A stretch of 64,000 nucleotides of DNA from Streptomyces albofaciens JCM 4342 (lineage in GTDB: Bacteria; Actinomycetota; Actinomycetes; Streptomycetales; Streptomycetaceae): assembly GCF_008634025.1 (NCBI RefSeq), contig NZ_PDCM01000002.1, forward strand, positions 2,294,001-2,358,000. Direction: 5' to 3'. A program made the position numbers and the translations under genes. Of this stretch, positions 1 to 9,725 are shown in pieces. The notes beneath the pieces are model-generated. The model was not told the DNA's origin. It searched no databases and was given only the letters and a program-made list of their open reading frames with translations. How positions within the stretch are numbered: the first letter of the stretch is position 1; the number at the start of each line of letters is the position of its first letter.

Positions 1-3000
1 CGTTCCTGGCCGACGACGGCGCGCACCGGCCCATGCTGGCCGTACCGTCCGCCGTCGAGGTGCCGTGGCGCACGCTCGACCTCACCGACGTGCCCGAACC
101 CGGGCGGGACGAGCGGGCGGCGGAGGCGGCCCGGGAGGACCGCCGCCCCTTCACCCCCGACATCCCACCGCTCCTGCGCTTCACCCTCCTGCGGCTGGCC
201 GAGGACCGCTGGCGGCTCATCTTCACCCACCACCATGTACTGCTCGACGGCTGGTCGGTGCCGCGCGTCCTCAAGGAACTCTTCGCCCTGTACGAGGGCA
301 CCGCGCTCGCACCCGCTCCCCCGTACAACGCGTACCTGCGCCTGCTCACCCAGCGGGACGCCGAAGCCGCCCGCGCCGCCTGGCGGGCGGCGCTCAGCGA
401 CTGCGTTCCCACCCGGGTCGGACGGGACTCGCAGGAAGGCCGGGACTCGCAGGGAGGCCAGGACGAACGGGAACGCGTCGCGGAGCCCGCCGAGTGCCAC
501 ACGTTCACGCTGCCGGACACGACCGCGGCAGGCCTGGCGGCACGGGCGGCCGAGTGGGGCGTCACCCTCAACACCGTCGTCCAGACCGCCTGGTCCCTGC
601 TGCTCGCCCACCTCACCGGGCAGGACGACATCGTCTTCGGCATCACCGCCGCCGACCGCCCGGCCACCCTCCCGGACGCGGAACGCCTGGTCGGGCTGCT
701 CCTCACCACCGTCCCGCTGCGGGTACGGCTGCGCCCCGGCACCCCGCTGTCCGGCCTCGCCCGGCAGATCCAGCGGGACCGCGCGGGCCTGTGGGACCAC
801 GACCACCTGGGGCTCGCCGCCATCGAGGAGGAAGCGGGCACCGGCTCCCTCTTCGACTCGGCCGTGGTCTTCGAGAACTACCCGCTCGACACACAGGAGT
901 TGGCCGCACCGGCCGCCGGGATCCGGGTCGGCGCCATCGAGGTGCACGACGGTACGCACTACCCCCTGGCCCTCGTGGTGCTCCCCCGCGACGGCCGGCT
1001 CACCTTCCGGCTCACCGTCCGCCCGGCCGCCGTCGCCTGGTGCGGCGGTGCCGGCGCACTCCGCGAACGGCTGCTGGCCGCCTGCACCGCACTGGCCGAA
1101 CAGGGCGACGACCGCCCGGCGGGCCGTATCCGGCTGCTGCCCGCGGCGCCGGAGTCGGACGTCCTCCGGCTGGGGGCCGGGGAGCCCGCCCGGCAACCGC
1201 GTGACGACGAGGGCGCCGCTCCGATACCGGACGGCACGTCCCTCGCCGCCGCCTTCGAAGCCGTGGCGGCCGCCCATCCGGACCGGGTGGCGCTCTGGTA
1301 CGAGGGTGGGCAGCTCAGCTACGGCGCGCTCAACCGCCGGGCCAACCGGCTGGCCCGGCACCTGGCCCGCGAAACCGCCGGCCCCGAGGCGCCGGTGAGC
1401 GTCGGCCCTGACGCACCGTCGGGTGTCGGTCCCGGCACACCGGCGGCTGTCGGCCCCGGCACCCCGGTGGGCGTCGCCCTCCGCCGCTCACCCGAAGTGG
1501 CGGTCGTCTTCCTGGCCCTGGCCAAGCTGGGCGCCGTCTGCGTCCCGCTGCACAGCGGCTTCCCCGCCGAGCGCGTCCGCTGGATCCTCGACCGCACCGG
1601 CACCACGCTCGTCCTCGACGACCGCACCCTCGCCGCCCGGGAAGCCCGGGCGACGCGTACGGAAAGCTCCGCCGACCTCCGTACCCCGCTCCTCGCCGAC
1701 GCGGTCGCCTGCGTCATGTTCACCTCGGGCTCCTCCGGCGAACCCAAGGGCGTCGAGGTCACCCACCGCAACATCCTGGCGCGCGCGGGCGACCCGGCCT
1801 GGCAGGGCCCCGACCACGACCGGATGCTCTTCCACTCCCCGTATTCCTGGGACACCACCGTCTACGAGCTGTGGATGCCGCTGCTCACCGGGCGCCGTGT
1901 CGTGGTGGCACCGCCGGGCGACCTGGAGCCCGGGGACTACCGCCGGATCATCACGGCGGGCGGCGTCACCGCCGCCTGGCTGACCGCGGGCCTCTTCGAC
2001 GTCCTCACCGACCAGGACCCCGGCGCGCTGCGCGGCCTGCGCCGCATCTCCACCGGCGGCGACGTCGTCTCCCCGGCCGCCGTCCACCGCGTCCGTCGAG
2101 CCGCTCCGCACCTCCATGTGGCCAACCTCTACGGCCCCGTGGAGAACACCACCTTCTCCCTCGGCCACGACATCGCCGCTCCCCAACCGGACAGCGCGGT
2201 GGAAACCCCCCTGCCCATCGGCCGCCCCCTGACCGGAACCCGTGTCCTCGTGCTCGACTCCGCCCTGCGGCCCGTACCGAGGGGCGTACCGGGCGAGATC
2301 TACCTCGCCGGCGCGGGCCTCGCCAACGGCTACCACCGCGCCCCCGCGCGCACTGCGGCCCGCTTCGTCGCCGACCCGTACGGCCCGCCCGGCAGCCGCA
2401 TGTACCGCACCGGCGACCTGGGCCGGTGGGACGCCGGGGGACGGCTGCGCTTCCTGGGCCGCCAGGACCGCCAAGTCAAGATCAACGGCTTCCGGATCGA
2501 ACCCGGCGAGGTGGAAGCGGCCCTGCGCCGGGAACCCGGGGTGACCGGCGCCGTGGTGACCGTCCGCGGCACCGGTACGGCGGGCCGCGCCCTGATCGCC
2601 TACGTCACGCACACCGGCCGCCCGGGAACCGCCGGTCCGGACACCGCGGGGTTGAACACCGCCGGTCCGGACGCCACGGGTCCGGACACCGCGGACCTGG
2701 ACACCGAGGCCCTGCGTACCCGCCTGACCGCCCGCCTCCCCCGTCACCTCGTACCCGCGGCCATCATTCCCCTCGACGCCCTCCCCCTCGGCACCAACGG
2801 GAAGATCGACCTGGCCGCCCTCCCCGCCCCCCACACCGCACGTCCCACCGAACCCCGCACCCCCCGCCAGGAAATCCTCGCCACCATCTTCCGCGAAGTC
2901 CTGAACCTGGACACAGCGGTCGGCACCACGGACAACTTCTTCGCCCTCGGCGGCAATTCGCTCTCCGCCATCCGGCTGGCCGGCCGTGTCCGGGCCGCCC

Positions 3001-4498
3001 TGCACCACCCGGTCTCCATACGCGACCTCTTCGAGGCCCCCACCGTCCTGGCCCTGGAATCCCGCCTCACCAGCGCGGCCCCCGGCACCACCGCCCCGAC
3101 GGCCCCCGGCCGGCAACCGCCCCATCCCCCCGCCCCGCCCCCATCCCCCTCTCCCCGCCCCAGTCCCGTCTCTGGACCGTCAATTACCTCGGCGGCGGGA
3201 GCCCCGACTATGTCAGCGCCCTCCTCTTCGCCTTCGAAGGCCCGCTCGACACCGAGGCGCTGCGAACGGCCCTCACCGACCTCACCACCCGCCACGAAAT
3301 CCTGCGCACCGTCCTCCCCTACGGCGAAAGCGGCCCGGAACAGCGCATCCTCCCCGCCGACACCGCCCCCTTGGACTTCCGCACGACCGTCCTCGACGAG
3401 GAAGCGGACCTGGACGCGGAACTGGACGCCGCCGTCTCCGCCGAACTGGCCACCCCCTTCGACCTCCAACGCGACCTCCCCCTCCGCGCCCGTCTGTACC
3501 TCCACGACGAGAAGCGGCACACCCTCCTCCTCGCCATCCACCACGTCGCCTTCGACGGCCACTCGGCCGCCCCGCTCCACCGCGACCTGGCCGTCGCCTA
3601 CACGGCCCGCGCCGCAGGCCAAGCCCCCGCCTGGCCCGCTCCCGCCCCTCAGTACGCCGACCACACCCTCGCGCTGCACCACCCCGGCGCGGACCGGGAC
3701 CGGCCCGACAGCCCCGCGGCCCGCTACTGGACCCGCGAACTCACCGGCCTCCCCACCCCGCTCCCCCTCCCCCGGACCAACCACCCGTCCCACCCCGCAC
3801 CACCCGGGGCAGCCGCCACCATCCCCCTGACCATCGACCCCCGCCTGCACACCGCCCTGGAAGCCGCGGCCCGGCAGTGTTCAGCGACGACTTACATGGC
3901 CGTGCACGCGGCCTTCGCGGCCGCCCTCACCGCCGCCGGCGCGGGCCACGACATCCCCGTGGGCGTGCCGTTGAGCGGGCGCGACACCCCCGGCCTCGAC
4001 AACCTCGTCGGCTGCCTGGTCAACACCGTCGTCCTGCGTACCCGTACCTCCGGAGACCCCACTCCCCGCGCCCTGATCACCCAAGTACGCGACCGACTGC
4101 TGGCCGCCCACGAACACCGGTCCCTCCCCTTCGACCACCTGGTGGGTCTCCTCAACCCACCCCGCTCCGCAGCCCACCACCCGCTGTTCCAGGTGGCGTT
4201 GACCTATCTGCACCACCCGACCGGCGCCGACGCCCCCCACTGGCCGGAGCCCCTGGCCGTCCGCCTGGCCCCGGTCCACCGCCCCCACACAGAGCTCGAC
4301 CTTCTCCTGGAACTCCACGAACAGCGCACCCCGGACAACGAACCGGCCGGTATCACAGGGCAGTTGACGTACGCGGCGGGCAGGTTCACGCACGAGACCG
4401 CGGCCTTCCTGCACGCCCGCCTCACCACGGCCCTCACCGCGGTCCCCCACCTCGACGCGCCGTTCCCCCTGCCCCAGGACGTCCGCCCGGCGGAATGA
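1..4498 (+). CDS. Nonribosomal peptide synthetase, 5'-partial (C-A-T-C), apparent frameshift near 3110-3140
   Basis: The reading frame is open from the window edge, so the protein starts upstream. A condensation domain comes first (HHHVLLDGW at about 228-254). An adenylation domain follows, with TSGSSGEPKG near 1721-1750, YGPVENTTF near 2131-2157, KINGFRIEPGE near 2478-2510 and NGKIDL near 2797. A carrier domain has LGGNSLS near 2946-2966. Coding then moves to another frame within a C-rich linker (about 3107-3160). A second condensation domain starts at SRLW near 3166 and carries HHVAFDGHS near 3538. It runs to TGA at 4496 with no later carrier or thioesterase. By alignment with GrsA I read the specificity positions as D-T-Y-W-S-G-L-T-F; I cannot assign a substrate. 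The shift fits one missing base, so it could be a sequencing error, a mutation, or recoding. The terminal C domain could release the chain or pass it to a partner protein. Confidence 0.88.
423..458 (+). repeat. 18-bp in-frame tandem repeat (2 copies) in the NRPS C domain
   Basis: Two 18-bp units starting CGGGACTCGCAGG lie head to tail with one mismatch and add the peptide GRDSQ twice. The insertion falls in a surface-type linker of the first condensation domain and keeps the frame. Confidence 0.8.
1401..1472 (+). repeat. 24-bp in-frame tandem repeat (3 copies) in the NRPS A domain
   Basis: Three imperfect 24-bp units begin GTCGGCCCTGACGCACC, GTCGGTCCCGGCACACC and GTCGGCCCCGGCACCCC. They insert the repeat VGPGTPxx between adenylation motifs A1 and A2, where family members normally have a short loop. 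Confidence 0.8.
2631..2705 (+). repeat. 15-bp in-frame tandem repeat (5 copies) in the NRPS A-domain C-terminal part
   Basis: Five consecutive 15-bp units derived from GCCGGTCCGGACACC encode degenerate AGPDT pentapeptides. They sit between motifs A8 and A10 and keep the frame. Confidence 0.85.
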
Positions 4499-4503
4499 CC
4501 GGC

Positions 4504-4540
4504 CCCCTCCTGGACGGGTGACGGGCTCCCCCAGGAGGGG
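4504..4540. terminator. Inverted repeat between convergent NRPS and PIG-L genes
   Basis: CCCCTCCTGG at 4504-4513 pairs perfectly with CCAGGAGGGG at 4531-4540. It lies just after the NRPS stop and just past the stop of the leftward gene at 4552, so it may serve both directions. There is no clear U-tract. Confidence 0.6.
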
Positions 4541-4551
4541 TGACGGGCTCC

Positions 4552-6621
4552 TCAGCCCGCCACCACCTCACTGTGCAGCGTCGCGTCCGGCGCGAGCCGG
4601 ACCAGGACCGGGCGGGCGTCGGTGGTGCCGGTCAGGCAGACGGTGCCGACGACCCGGCCGGCGGCGGTGGACCAGCGCGGAGCCTTGCGGGCGCCGAGGG
4701 TGGCCAGGCTGGTGCTGCCGCTGTTGTTGCGGGCCGCCAGCAGGACGCCGTCACGGACGGGGTGGAGGGTGAGCGCGCCGTACCCCCGGGCGACCAGCCC
4801 CACCTTCTCCGGCCGCCATGTGCCGCCCGCGGCGGGCAGCGTCCAGGCGAGCGGGCGGGCACTGCCGGCCTCCCGGAACGCGAGCAGGACCGTGCCGTCG
4901 GGGCGGGCCAGCGCCGTCGGCGGGTCGGCGGGCGCGGGCAGCCCGGTCGGTACGAGCGTGAAGTCCCCGCCGGGCCGCTCCTGTGCCCAGTGATGGACGG
5001 TGTCGTGCCCCGCGCCGAACAGGTGCACCCGCCCCCGGCTGTCGGTGACGGCGCTCAGCCCTTCCTGGACCTCGGCGCCGCCCAGGTCCGTCCAGCGGTC
5101 CCAGTCGCCGTCCGTGTACCGGCGGACCGCGACGCCCTTGGCCCAGGTGCGCGCGAAGAGGTACGTGGTGCCGTCGGCCCGGGTCACCACGGGCCCGCCG
5201 ACGCGTCGGCCGTGGTCCGGGTCGGACTCGGGGTTGCCGAGCGAGGTCCAGGCGCCGAACGGCCCGCCCGCGCGGGTCTGCTGCACCATGACGATCTCGC
5301 GGCGGTTGTCGCGGCCCGTGTGGCCGAGGGCCGCGATCCGCTCGGCGAAGAGCTGCCAGCGGCCGTCCCCGGTCAGGGACGCGGTCAGCCCGGGCAGCAG
5401 CCCGTCGCCCCCGAGCAGCCTCGGCCCGGTCCACTTGCCGCTGCCGCGGGCGGTCTCCTGCCACATGGCGGCCTGGTCCCCCAGGACGGCGAACGCGGTC
5501 AGCCGCCCGTCGGGCGCCGGGCTCGCCTGCGGACCGGCGGCGGGGTGGCGCGGCGAGGTCCGCTGCAGCCAGCCGGTGCCGTAGGAGCGGTCCTGGCCGA
5601 CGTCGTAGTCTCCGCAGCCGGCGGCGAACCCGCAGGAGTCGGGGTGCCCCCCGTACGCGTTGAGCACGTCGGCCTTGGCCCTGATGAGCTGCTTGGGCAG
5701 GTTGTGCGGCCAGCGTTCGTTGTAGTAGCCGCGGTAGGCGGCCACCAGGTGGGGATCGCTGCCCCGGCGGCTCCGGTAGCGCGCGAGGGCGGCGTAGGTG
5801 AACAGCGCGGCGGCCGTGTGGTCCGGGTGGTCCGAGTAGCCGCGCTGGTCGTGGTGGACCCGGTGCTCCTTGTCGTGGACCTGCATGTCGGGGTCCGGGT
5901 CCATGGTCCGTACGAGCGTGGGGCGGTACCGCTCCAGCAGGTGGACCAGGGCGTCGGTCAGGCTCGCCCGGGTGACCTGGTGCGGATCGCGCACGGGCGA
6001 GCCGGTGGAGACGAGGGTGCTGGTGACCATCGACGGGTCGGACCACAGGTCCGGCAGACCACGGCTGCGCCCGGCCGCCCCGCCGGCGTGCTGCCGGATG
6101 CCGAGGAAGACGAGCTGGAGGCCGGGGTGGCCCGCGAGCGTGTCGGTCTCGACGAGCGTGCCGTCCGGCAGCCTGTCGGCCTTCAGCTCCCAGCGCGCGT
6201 CGGGCCGGCCGGTCGCCATGAACGAGTACGCCTGGCGCAGGCCCTGCCGTCGGGCACCCGCGTAGGCGGCGACATCGGCCTTCGGCGCCGTCCCGCTGCC
6301 CGGGACCTTGTTGCGGCCGCCGCTCTCCCCACCGTTCAGGTAGACGGTGGCGAGCTGGTCGTTGGCGTCGATGGACTGCTGGAGGTCCGGGTTCATGAAG
6401 TACAGGTCGTCGTCGGGGTGGGCGACGATCTGGAGGACCCGGGCACCGCTCTTGCCGTCGTCCGCGGCGGCCACCGCGCCGCGCTTGTCGCCCGGCGCCG
6501 TACGGGCCCGCGGGCGCTCGGCAGGCCCGCCGCACCCCGCCACGGTCAGGGCGGCGAGCCCCAGGGCGACGGCGCGGCGGGTGGGACGGAACGGGCCGGC
6601 GGCTTCCATGTGCTCACGCAT
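4552..6621 (-). CDS. Secreted lipoprotein with PIG-L (GlcNAc deacetylase-like) domain and C-terminal beta-propeller-like region
   Basis: The 689-residue product has an Arg-Arg-containing hydrophobic N terminus ([19 protein letters not shown]). A lipobox cysteine near residue 30 suggests Tat or Sec export and lipid anchoring. The motif AHPDDD near residue 67 is the zinc-binding signature of the PIG-L/LmbE N-acetylglucosamine deacetylase family, and further His/Asp-rich segments ([20 protein letters not shown]) complete that domain by about residue 330. The C-terminal half has repeated W-x-D-type strands like lectin or sialidase propellers. The start overlaps the stop of the upstream Stealth gene by 8 bp, so the two are translationally coupled. 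I infer that it removes N-acetyl groups from a surface glycan made by the neighbouring genes; the substrate is unknown. Confidence 0.85.
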   Translation of the reverse strand: MREHMEAAGPFRPTRRAVALGLAALTVAGCGGPAERPRARTAPGDKRGAVAAADDGKSGARVLQIVAHPDDDLYFMNPDLQQSIDANDQLATVYLNGGESGGRNKVPGSGTAPKADVAAYAGARRQGLRQAYSFMATGRPDARWELKADRLPDGTLVETDTLAGHPGLQLVFLGIRQHAGGAAGRSRGLPDLWSDPSMVTSTLVSTGSPVRDPHQVTRASLTDALVHLLERYRPTLVRTMDPDPDMQVHDKEHRVHHDQRGYSDHPDHTAAALFTYAALARYRSRRGSDPHLVAAYRGYYNERWPHNLPKQLIRAKADVLNAYGGHPDSCGFAAGCGDYDVGQDRSYGTGWLQRTSPRHPAAGPQASPAPDGRLTAFAVLGDQAAMWQETARGSGKWTGPRLLGGDGLLPGLTASLTGDGRWQLFAERIAALGHTGRDNRREIVMVQQTRAGGPFGAWTSLGNPESDPDHGRRVGGPVVTRADGTTYLFARTWAKGVAVRRYTDGDWDRWTDLGGAEVQEGLSAVTDSRGRVHLFGAGHDTVHHWAQERPGGDFTLVPTGLPAPADPPTALARPDGTVLLAFREAGSARPLAWTLPAAGGTWRPEKVGLVARGYGALTLHPVRDGVLLAARNNSGSTSLATLGARKAPRWSTAAGRVVGTVCLTGTTDARPVLVRLAPDATLHSEVVAG

Positions 6622-8464
6622 GCAGTTCGTACCGGCTGGGGACCGGGAAGTACGCCTCCAGGAACGGGCGCAGCAGTCCGGTGCGCTGCTCGAAGTCGTC
6701 CTCGGTGGACAGGGTGTCGTTGAGGCAGAAGACGCTCTTGTCGCGGTGCAGCAGGAGCCGGTCCAGCCGGTTCGCCGCGTTCGGCTTCGAGACGTCGATG
6801 TAGACGTAGGGCAGGTCGCTGGGCAGCGCGCGCCGGGTGTGGAACGCGTAGTAGTGGTACAGCGAGGACGGGATGGAGATGTCCTCGTCGCTGCGGAACC
6901 GCTGGGCCGCGGTCCTGCGGTGCTGCTCGGCGAACTCCTCCTCGATCTCGGCGAGGACGTTGCGGTTCAGCGCGTGCGGCACATGGCGCATCTTGCGCAC
7001 CGGCGTGGTGCCGAAGCGCTCCTGGATCAGCGCGCGGTTGTTCTTGCCCGCGACGGAGACCGGTACGTCCTCGGCGGAGGGCGGGCCGAGCGGCACCAGT
7101 GCGGGCGAGGGGAAGCACTTGGTCAGGCCGTTCGCGAGGAAGAAGTCCTTGGGCCACATCTCGGCGCCCAGGAACACATCGTCGTTGAAGTACAGGAAGT
7201 GCTCCGAGAGACCGGCTATGTGGTGGAGCTGGCTCTCGATGGCGTGCGAGTTGAACGTCGGCAGCACGCTGGGGTCGGTGAAGATCTCCCGGTGGCTGAC
7301 GACGGTGATGCCCGGCTGCCGGGTGTCGAGCCAGGCGGGGGTCTGGTCGTCGGTGACGAGGTAGATGTTGCGCACCCACGGCGCGTACATCGCGAGCGAG
7401 CGCAGGGAGTAGCGCAGCTCGTCGTGGTTGGCGTACCGCGCCGCGTTGGCCGCCTCCTCGTGGTACGCGGTGCCCGAGTAGCGGGCCCGGCGGCGCTGCC
7501 AGGCCGAGTCGGCGCCGTCGACCCAGGTGTAGACGACGTCGACGGGGAAGGCGACGTCGTGCGGCAGGACGGTGGTGAACTCCTCGCGGGTGCGCACCAT
7601 GAGGGGGGACACGTCGCGGGTGCCGCTGGGCGCGGTGAAGGTCGCGGCGGGAACCTCCACGGAGGGGGCGTCGGCGGCCACGGACTCGGTGACGTCGTTG
7701 CGCCGCGGAGCCACCAGCCGGCCGTCCTCGGGCGCCCAGAACTCGATGTCGCAGCCGTGCTCGGGGCCCAGCACCAGGCGGCGGCTGCGCTCCGTGCGGT
7801 ACCAGAACAGCCGCAGCGACTCGGCGCGGGCGTGGCGGCGCCAGCCCGCGGCGGGGTAGGCGGGGGCGACCCGTCCGCCCTCGCCGCTCTGCGGGCCGAA
7901 GTAGGCGGGCAGGGTGCGGCACAGCTTCTGCAGGGCGGCCAGGGTGCGCGCCCGGTCGGCCGCGGAGACGGCGACGGTGGTCGCGCCGTCCAGCCGGCTG
8001 CGTACGCAGAAGTAGTCGATCTCCGCGCCCTCCAGGGCCGCGGTGACCGCGCCCAGGTTGGCGCGGCGCGCGGTTTCGGGAGAGAGCCGGTCCTCGACGA
8101 AACCGACCCGGGGACGCCCGTCGACGGACAGGACGACTCCGCCGGAGGCGGTGATCAGGGAGCGGTGGCGCGTGGTGAGGGCGGTACCGCGCACCTGGCT
8201 CAGGGGGCGTCCGGCGGACGCGGTGCTCAGCGCCCGCTTGATGCTGCGCCGCATCTCGGGCGAATACCGGCCGGCGATGGCCTTGCGCACCTTCTTCGGC
8301 AGCACCTTGCGGTAGACGGCGACGAGGGCCGACGCCTCGGCGTTGGCTCCCCCGTCGACGCCGGGCACGGTGCCGGCCGGCTGCTGCGCAGCGCCCCGCA
8401 CGGCCTGCGGTCTGCTGCCCGGCGCGCGCCGCTGGCCGGCGCGCGACGCCTCGCTCTGCTTCAT
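6614..8464 (-). CDS. Stealth family sugar-phosphate transferase
   Basis: The Stealth conserved regions are all visible: [13 protein letters not shown] (CR1), then [20 protein letters not shown] with [14 protein letters not shown] and [11 protein letters not shown] (CR2), a His-rich CR3 ([13 protein letters not shown]), and CR4 near the C terminus. Family members such as Neisseria SacB transfer hexose-1-phosphate from nucleotide sugars to build phosphodiester-linked polysaccharides at the cytoplasmic membrane face. The N-terminal 250 residues resemble the matching region of the GT4-Stealth protein encoded at 9725-12553, so the two are paralogues. I chose ATG 8464 because GGGGAG lies about 10 bases upstream; a GTG at 8503 is also possible. 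It is cotranscribed with the PIG-L gene. Confidence 0.9.
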   Translation of the reverse strand: MKQSEASRAGQRRAPGSRPQAVRGAAQQPAGTVPGVDGGANAEASALVAVYRKVLPKKVRKAIAGRYSPEMRRSIKRALSTASAGRPLSQVRGTALTTRHRSLITASGGVVLSVDGRPRVGFVEDRLSPETARRANLGAVTAALEGAEIDYFCVRSRLDGATTVAVSAADRARTLAALQKLCRTLPAYFGPQSGEGGRVAPAYPAAGWRRHARAESLRLFWYRTERSRRLVLGPEHGCDIEFWAPEDGRLVAPRRNDVTESVAADAPSVEVPAATFTAPSGTRDVSPLMVRTREEFTTVLPHDVAFPVDVVYTWVDGADSAWQRRRARYSGTAYHEEAANAARYANHDELRYSLRSLAMYAPWVRNIYLVTDDQTPAWLDTRQPGITVVSHREIFTDPSVLPTFNSHAIESQLHHIAGLSEHFLYFNDDVFLGAEMWPKDFFLANGLTKCFPSPALVPLGPPSAEDVPVSVAGKNNRALIQERFGTTPVRKMRHVPHALNRNVLAEIEEEFAEQHRRTAAQRFRSDEDISIPSSLYHYYAFHTRRALPSDLPYVYIDVSKPNAANRLDRLLLHRDKSVFCLNDTLSTEDDFEQRTGLLRPFLEAYFPVPSRYELHA

Positions 8465-8732
8465 TCCCTCGGTTCTCCCCGTTGCGGAGTCGTGCATCGA
8501 CACGGCGGCATACCAGCCGTTTATTTATCCTTCACCCTATATTCATGTTCAAAAGGGGTGAATGTCGGGGTAGTCCGCCCGCCCTCGCCAGGTAAGAGGA
8601 CGTAAGGGGCGCTTGGGATGCCTACCGGCAAAGTGATCTAGATCTCTTATTGGCTCCATCGAGAGATTTGCCGTGTCAACGCATCCTTGACACCATGCGC
8701 TGGCCGGTCCGAAGGAGAGAAGACGAAGCACC
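8465..8732. promoter_or_regulatory. Divergent promoter region of the two Stealth operons
   Basis: This 268-bp gap is clearly richer in A+T than its surroundings around 8517-8560 and 8620-8670, as expected for divergent promoters. It contains GATCTAGATC (a 10-bp palindrome near 8634) and a TTGACA at about 8688 facing the rightward gene, but I could not pair that box with a convincing -10. No terminator or ORF is apparent. Confidence 0.5.
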
Positions 8733-9725
8733 ATGAGCGAAGCTCTGCTGTCCCACGCAGTAGGGGCGGTCAAGCGCGCCCGCCGTACGGCCGGCCGGGT
8801 CCGCCGCCGCGTGGAGCGGATCAACACCGTTCCGGTGCTCGGCACCCGCGGCCAGCCCCGCGCCGCGCTGCGCCCGGTCCACCTCTCCGTCCTCGGCGGA
8901 CGCACCCTCAACATCGCGGTGCCCTGCCCTGCTGATCACACCGCCCCGGACGCGGCTCTCCTCGTACTGGAACACCGCGGCCTGCGCCGTACGGTCGCGA
9001 TGGAAGCCGAACCGCAGCCGGACGGCACCACCCTGCTCACCGCCACCGCGTCGCTGCGTCACGCACGCCACGACCCCGGCCTCGACGGTGTGCGGCTCGA
9101 CGACGGCGTGTGGCGGCTGAGCGTCGCGGTGCGTGACGCGTCCGGCACTCGGCGCACCCTCGGCGTCTCGGCGGCGGAACCGTACGCCGCCAACGGCCCG
9201 ACCCTCCCGCACCCGCCGAGCACCACCAGCGGCACCGTCTTCCGGCCGGTGCGCTCCGTCGACGGCTACGCCATGATCAAGGTCTCCGGGCCGCGCGAAC
9301 AGGCCGAGCTGGACACCTTCGACCTGCGCTGGGACCGCGTCACGGTCCGGGGCAGGCTGCTCGCCGCCCGCGGTCCCAAGGACCAGTACCGCGCCGAGGC
9401 CGTCCGCCGCGGCTCGGGCGCCACCGTCCCCGTCGACATCACCTGGGACGGCGACCACTTCACCTTCGACGTGCCGCTCGCCGCCATGGCCGGCGGCACC
9501 CGTGCCCAGCGCGTGTGGGACATCCAGCTGCGCCGCGGCCGCAACCGCATCAAGATCTGCCGTCGGCTCACCGACGTGCGGCACCCGAGAAAGGTCTTCC
9601 GGGTGCCCTTCCGCACCATCGCCGTCGAGGACGGCACGCTGCTGCGTGTGCACGCCCATCTCTCGGCCACCGGCGCCTTCGCGGTCAACTGCACCGCCTT
9701 CACCACCACCGAGGAATCCGCCTGA
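8733..9725 (+). CDS. Unrecognised protein of the Stealth locus
   Basis: The 330-residue product starts at an ATG with GGAGAG about 12 bases upstream. A basic N-terminal stretch (KRARRTAGRVRRRVERI) is followed by a beta-strand-rich sequence that looks like repeated immunoglobulin- or OB-like units (TVPVDITWDGDHFTF, KVFRVPFRTIAVEDGTLLR). I see no signal peptide, membrane segment or catalytic motif. Its stop and the next gene's start share an A (TGATG), so it is translationally coupled to the GT4-Stealth gene and probably acts with it. I do not recognise the family; a role as scaffold or acceptor-binding subunit for polymer synthesis is only an inference. Confidence 0.8.
   Translation: MSEALLSHAVGAVKRARRTAGRVRRRVERINTVPVLGTRGQPRAALRPVHLSVLGGRTLNIAVPCPADHTAPDAALLVLEHRGLRRTVAMEAEPQPDGTTLLTATASLRHARHDPGLDGVRLDDGVWRLSVAVRDASGTRRTLGVSAAEPYAANGPTLPHPPSTTSGTVFRPVRSVDGYAMIKVSGPREQAELDTFDLRWDRVTVRGRLLAARGPKDQYRAEAVRRGSGATVPVDITWDGDHFTFDVPLAAMAGGTRAQRVWDIQLRRGRNRIKICRRLTDVRHPRKVFRVPFRTIAVEDGTLLRVHAHLSATGAFAVNCTAFTTTEESA

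Noticed and set aside
1488..3125. 545-residue leftward ORF opposite the NRPS
   Set aside because: Gly-rich shadow of the adenylation domain coding strand.
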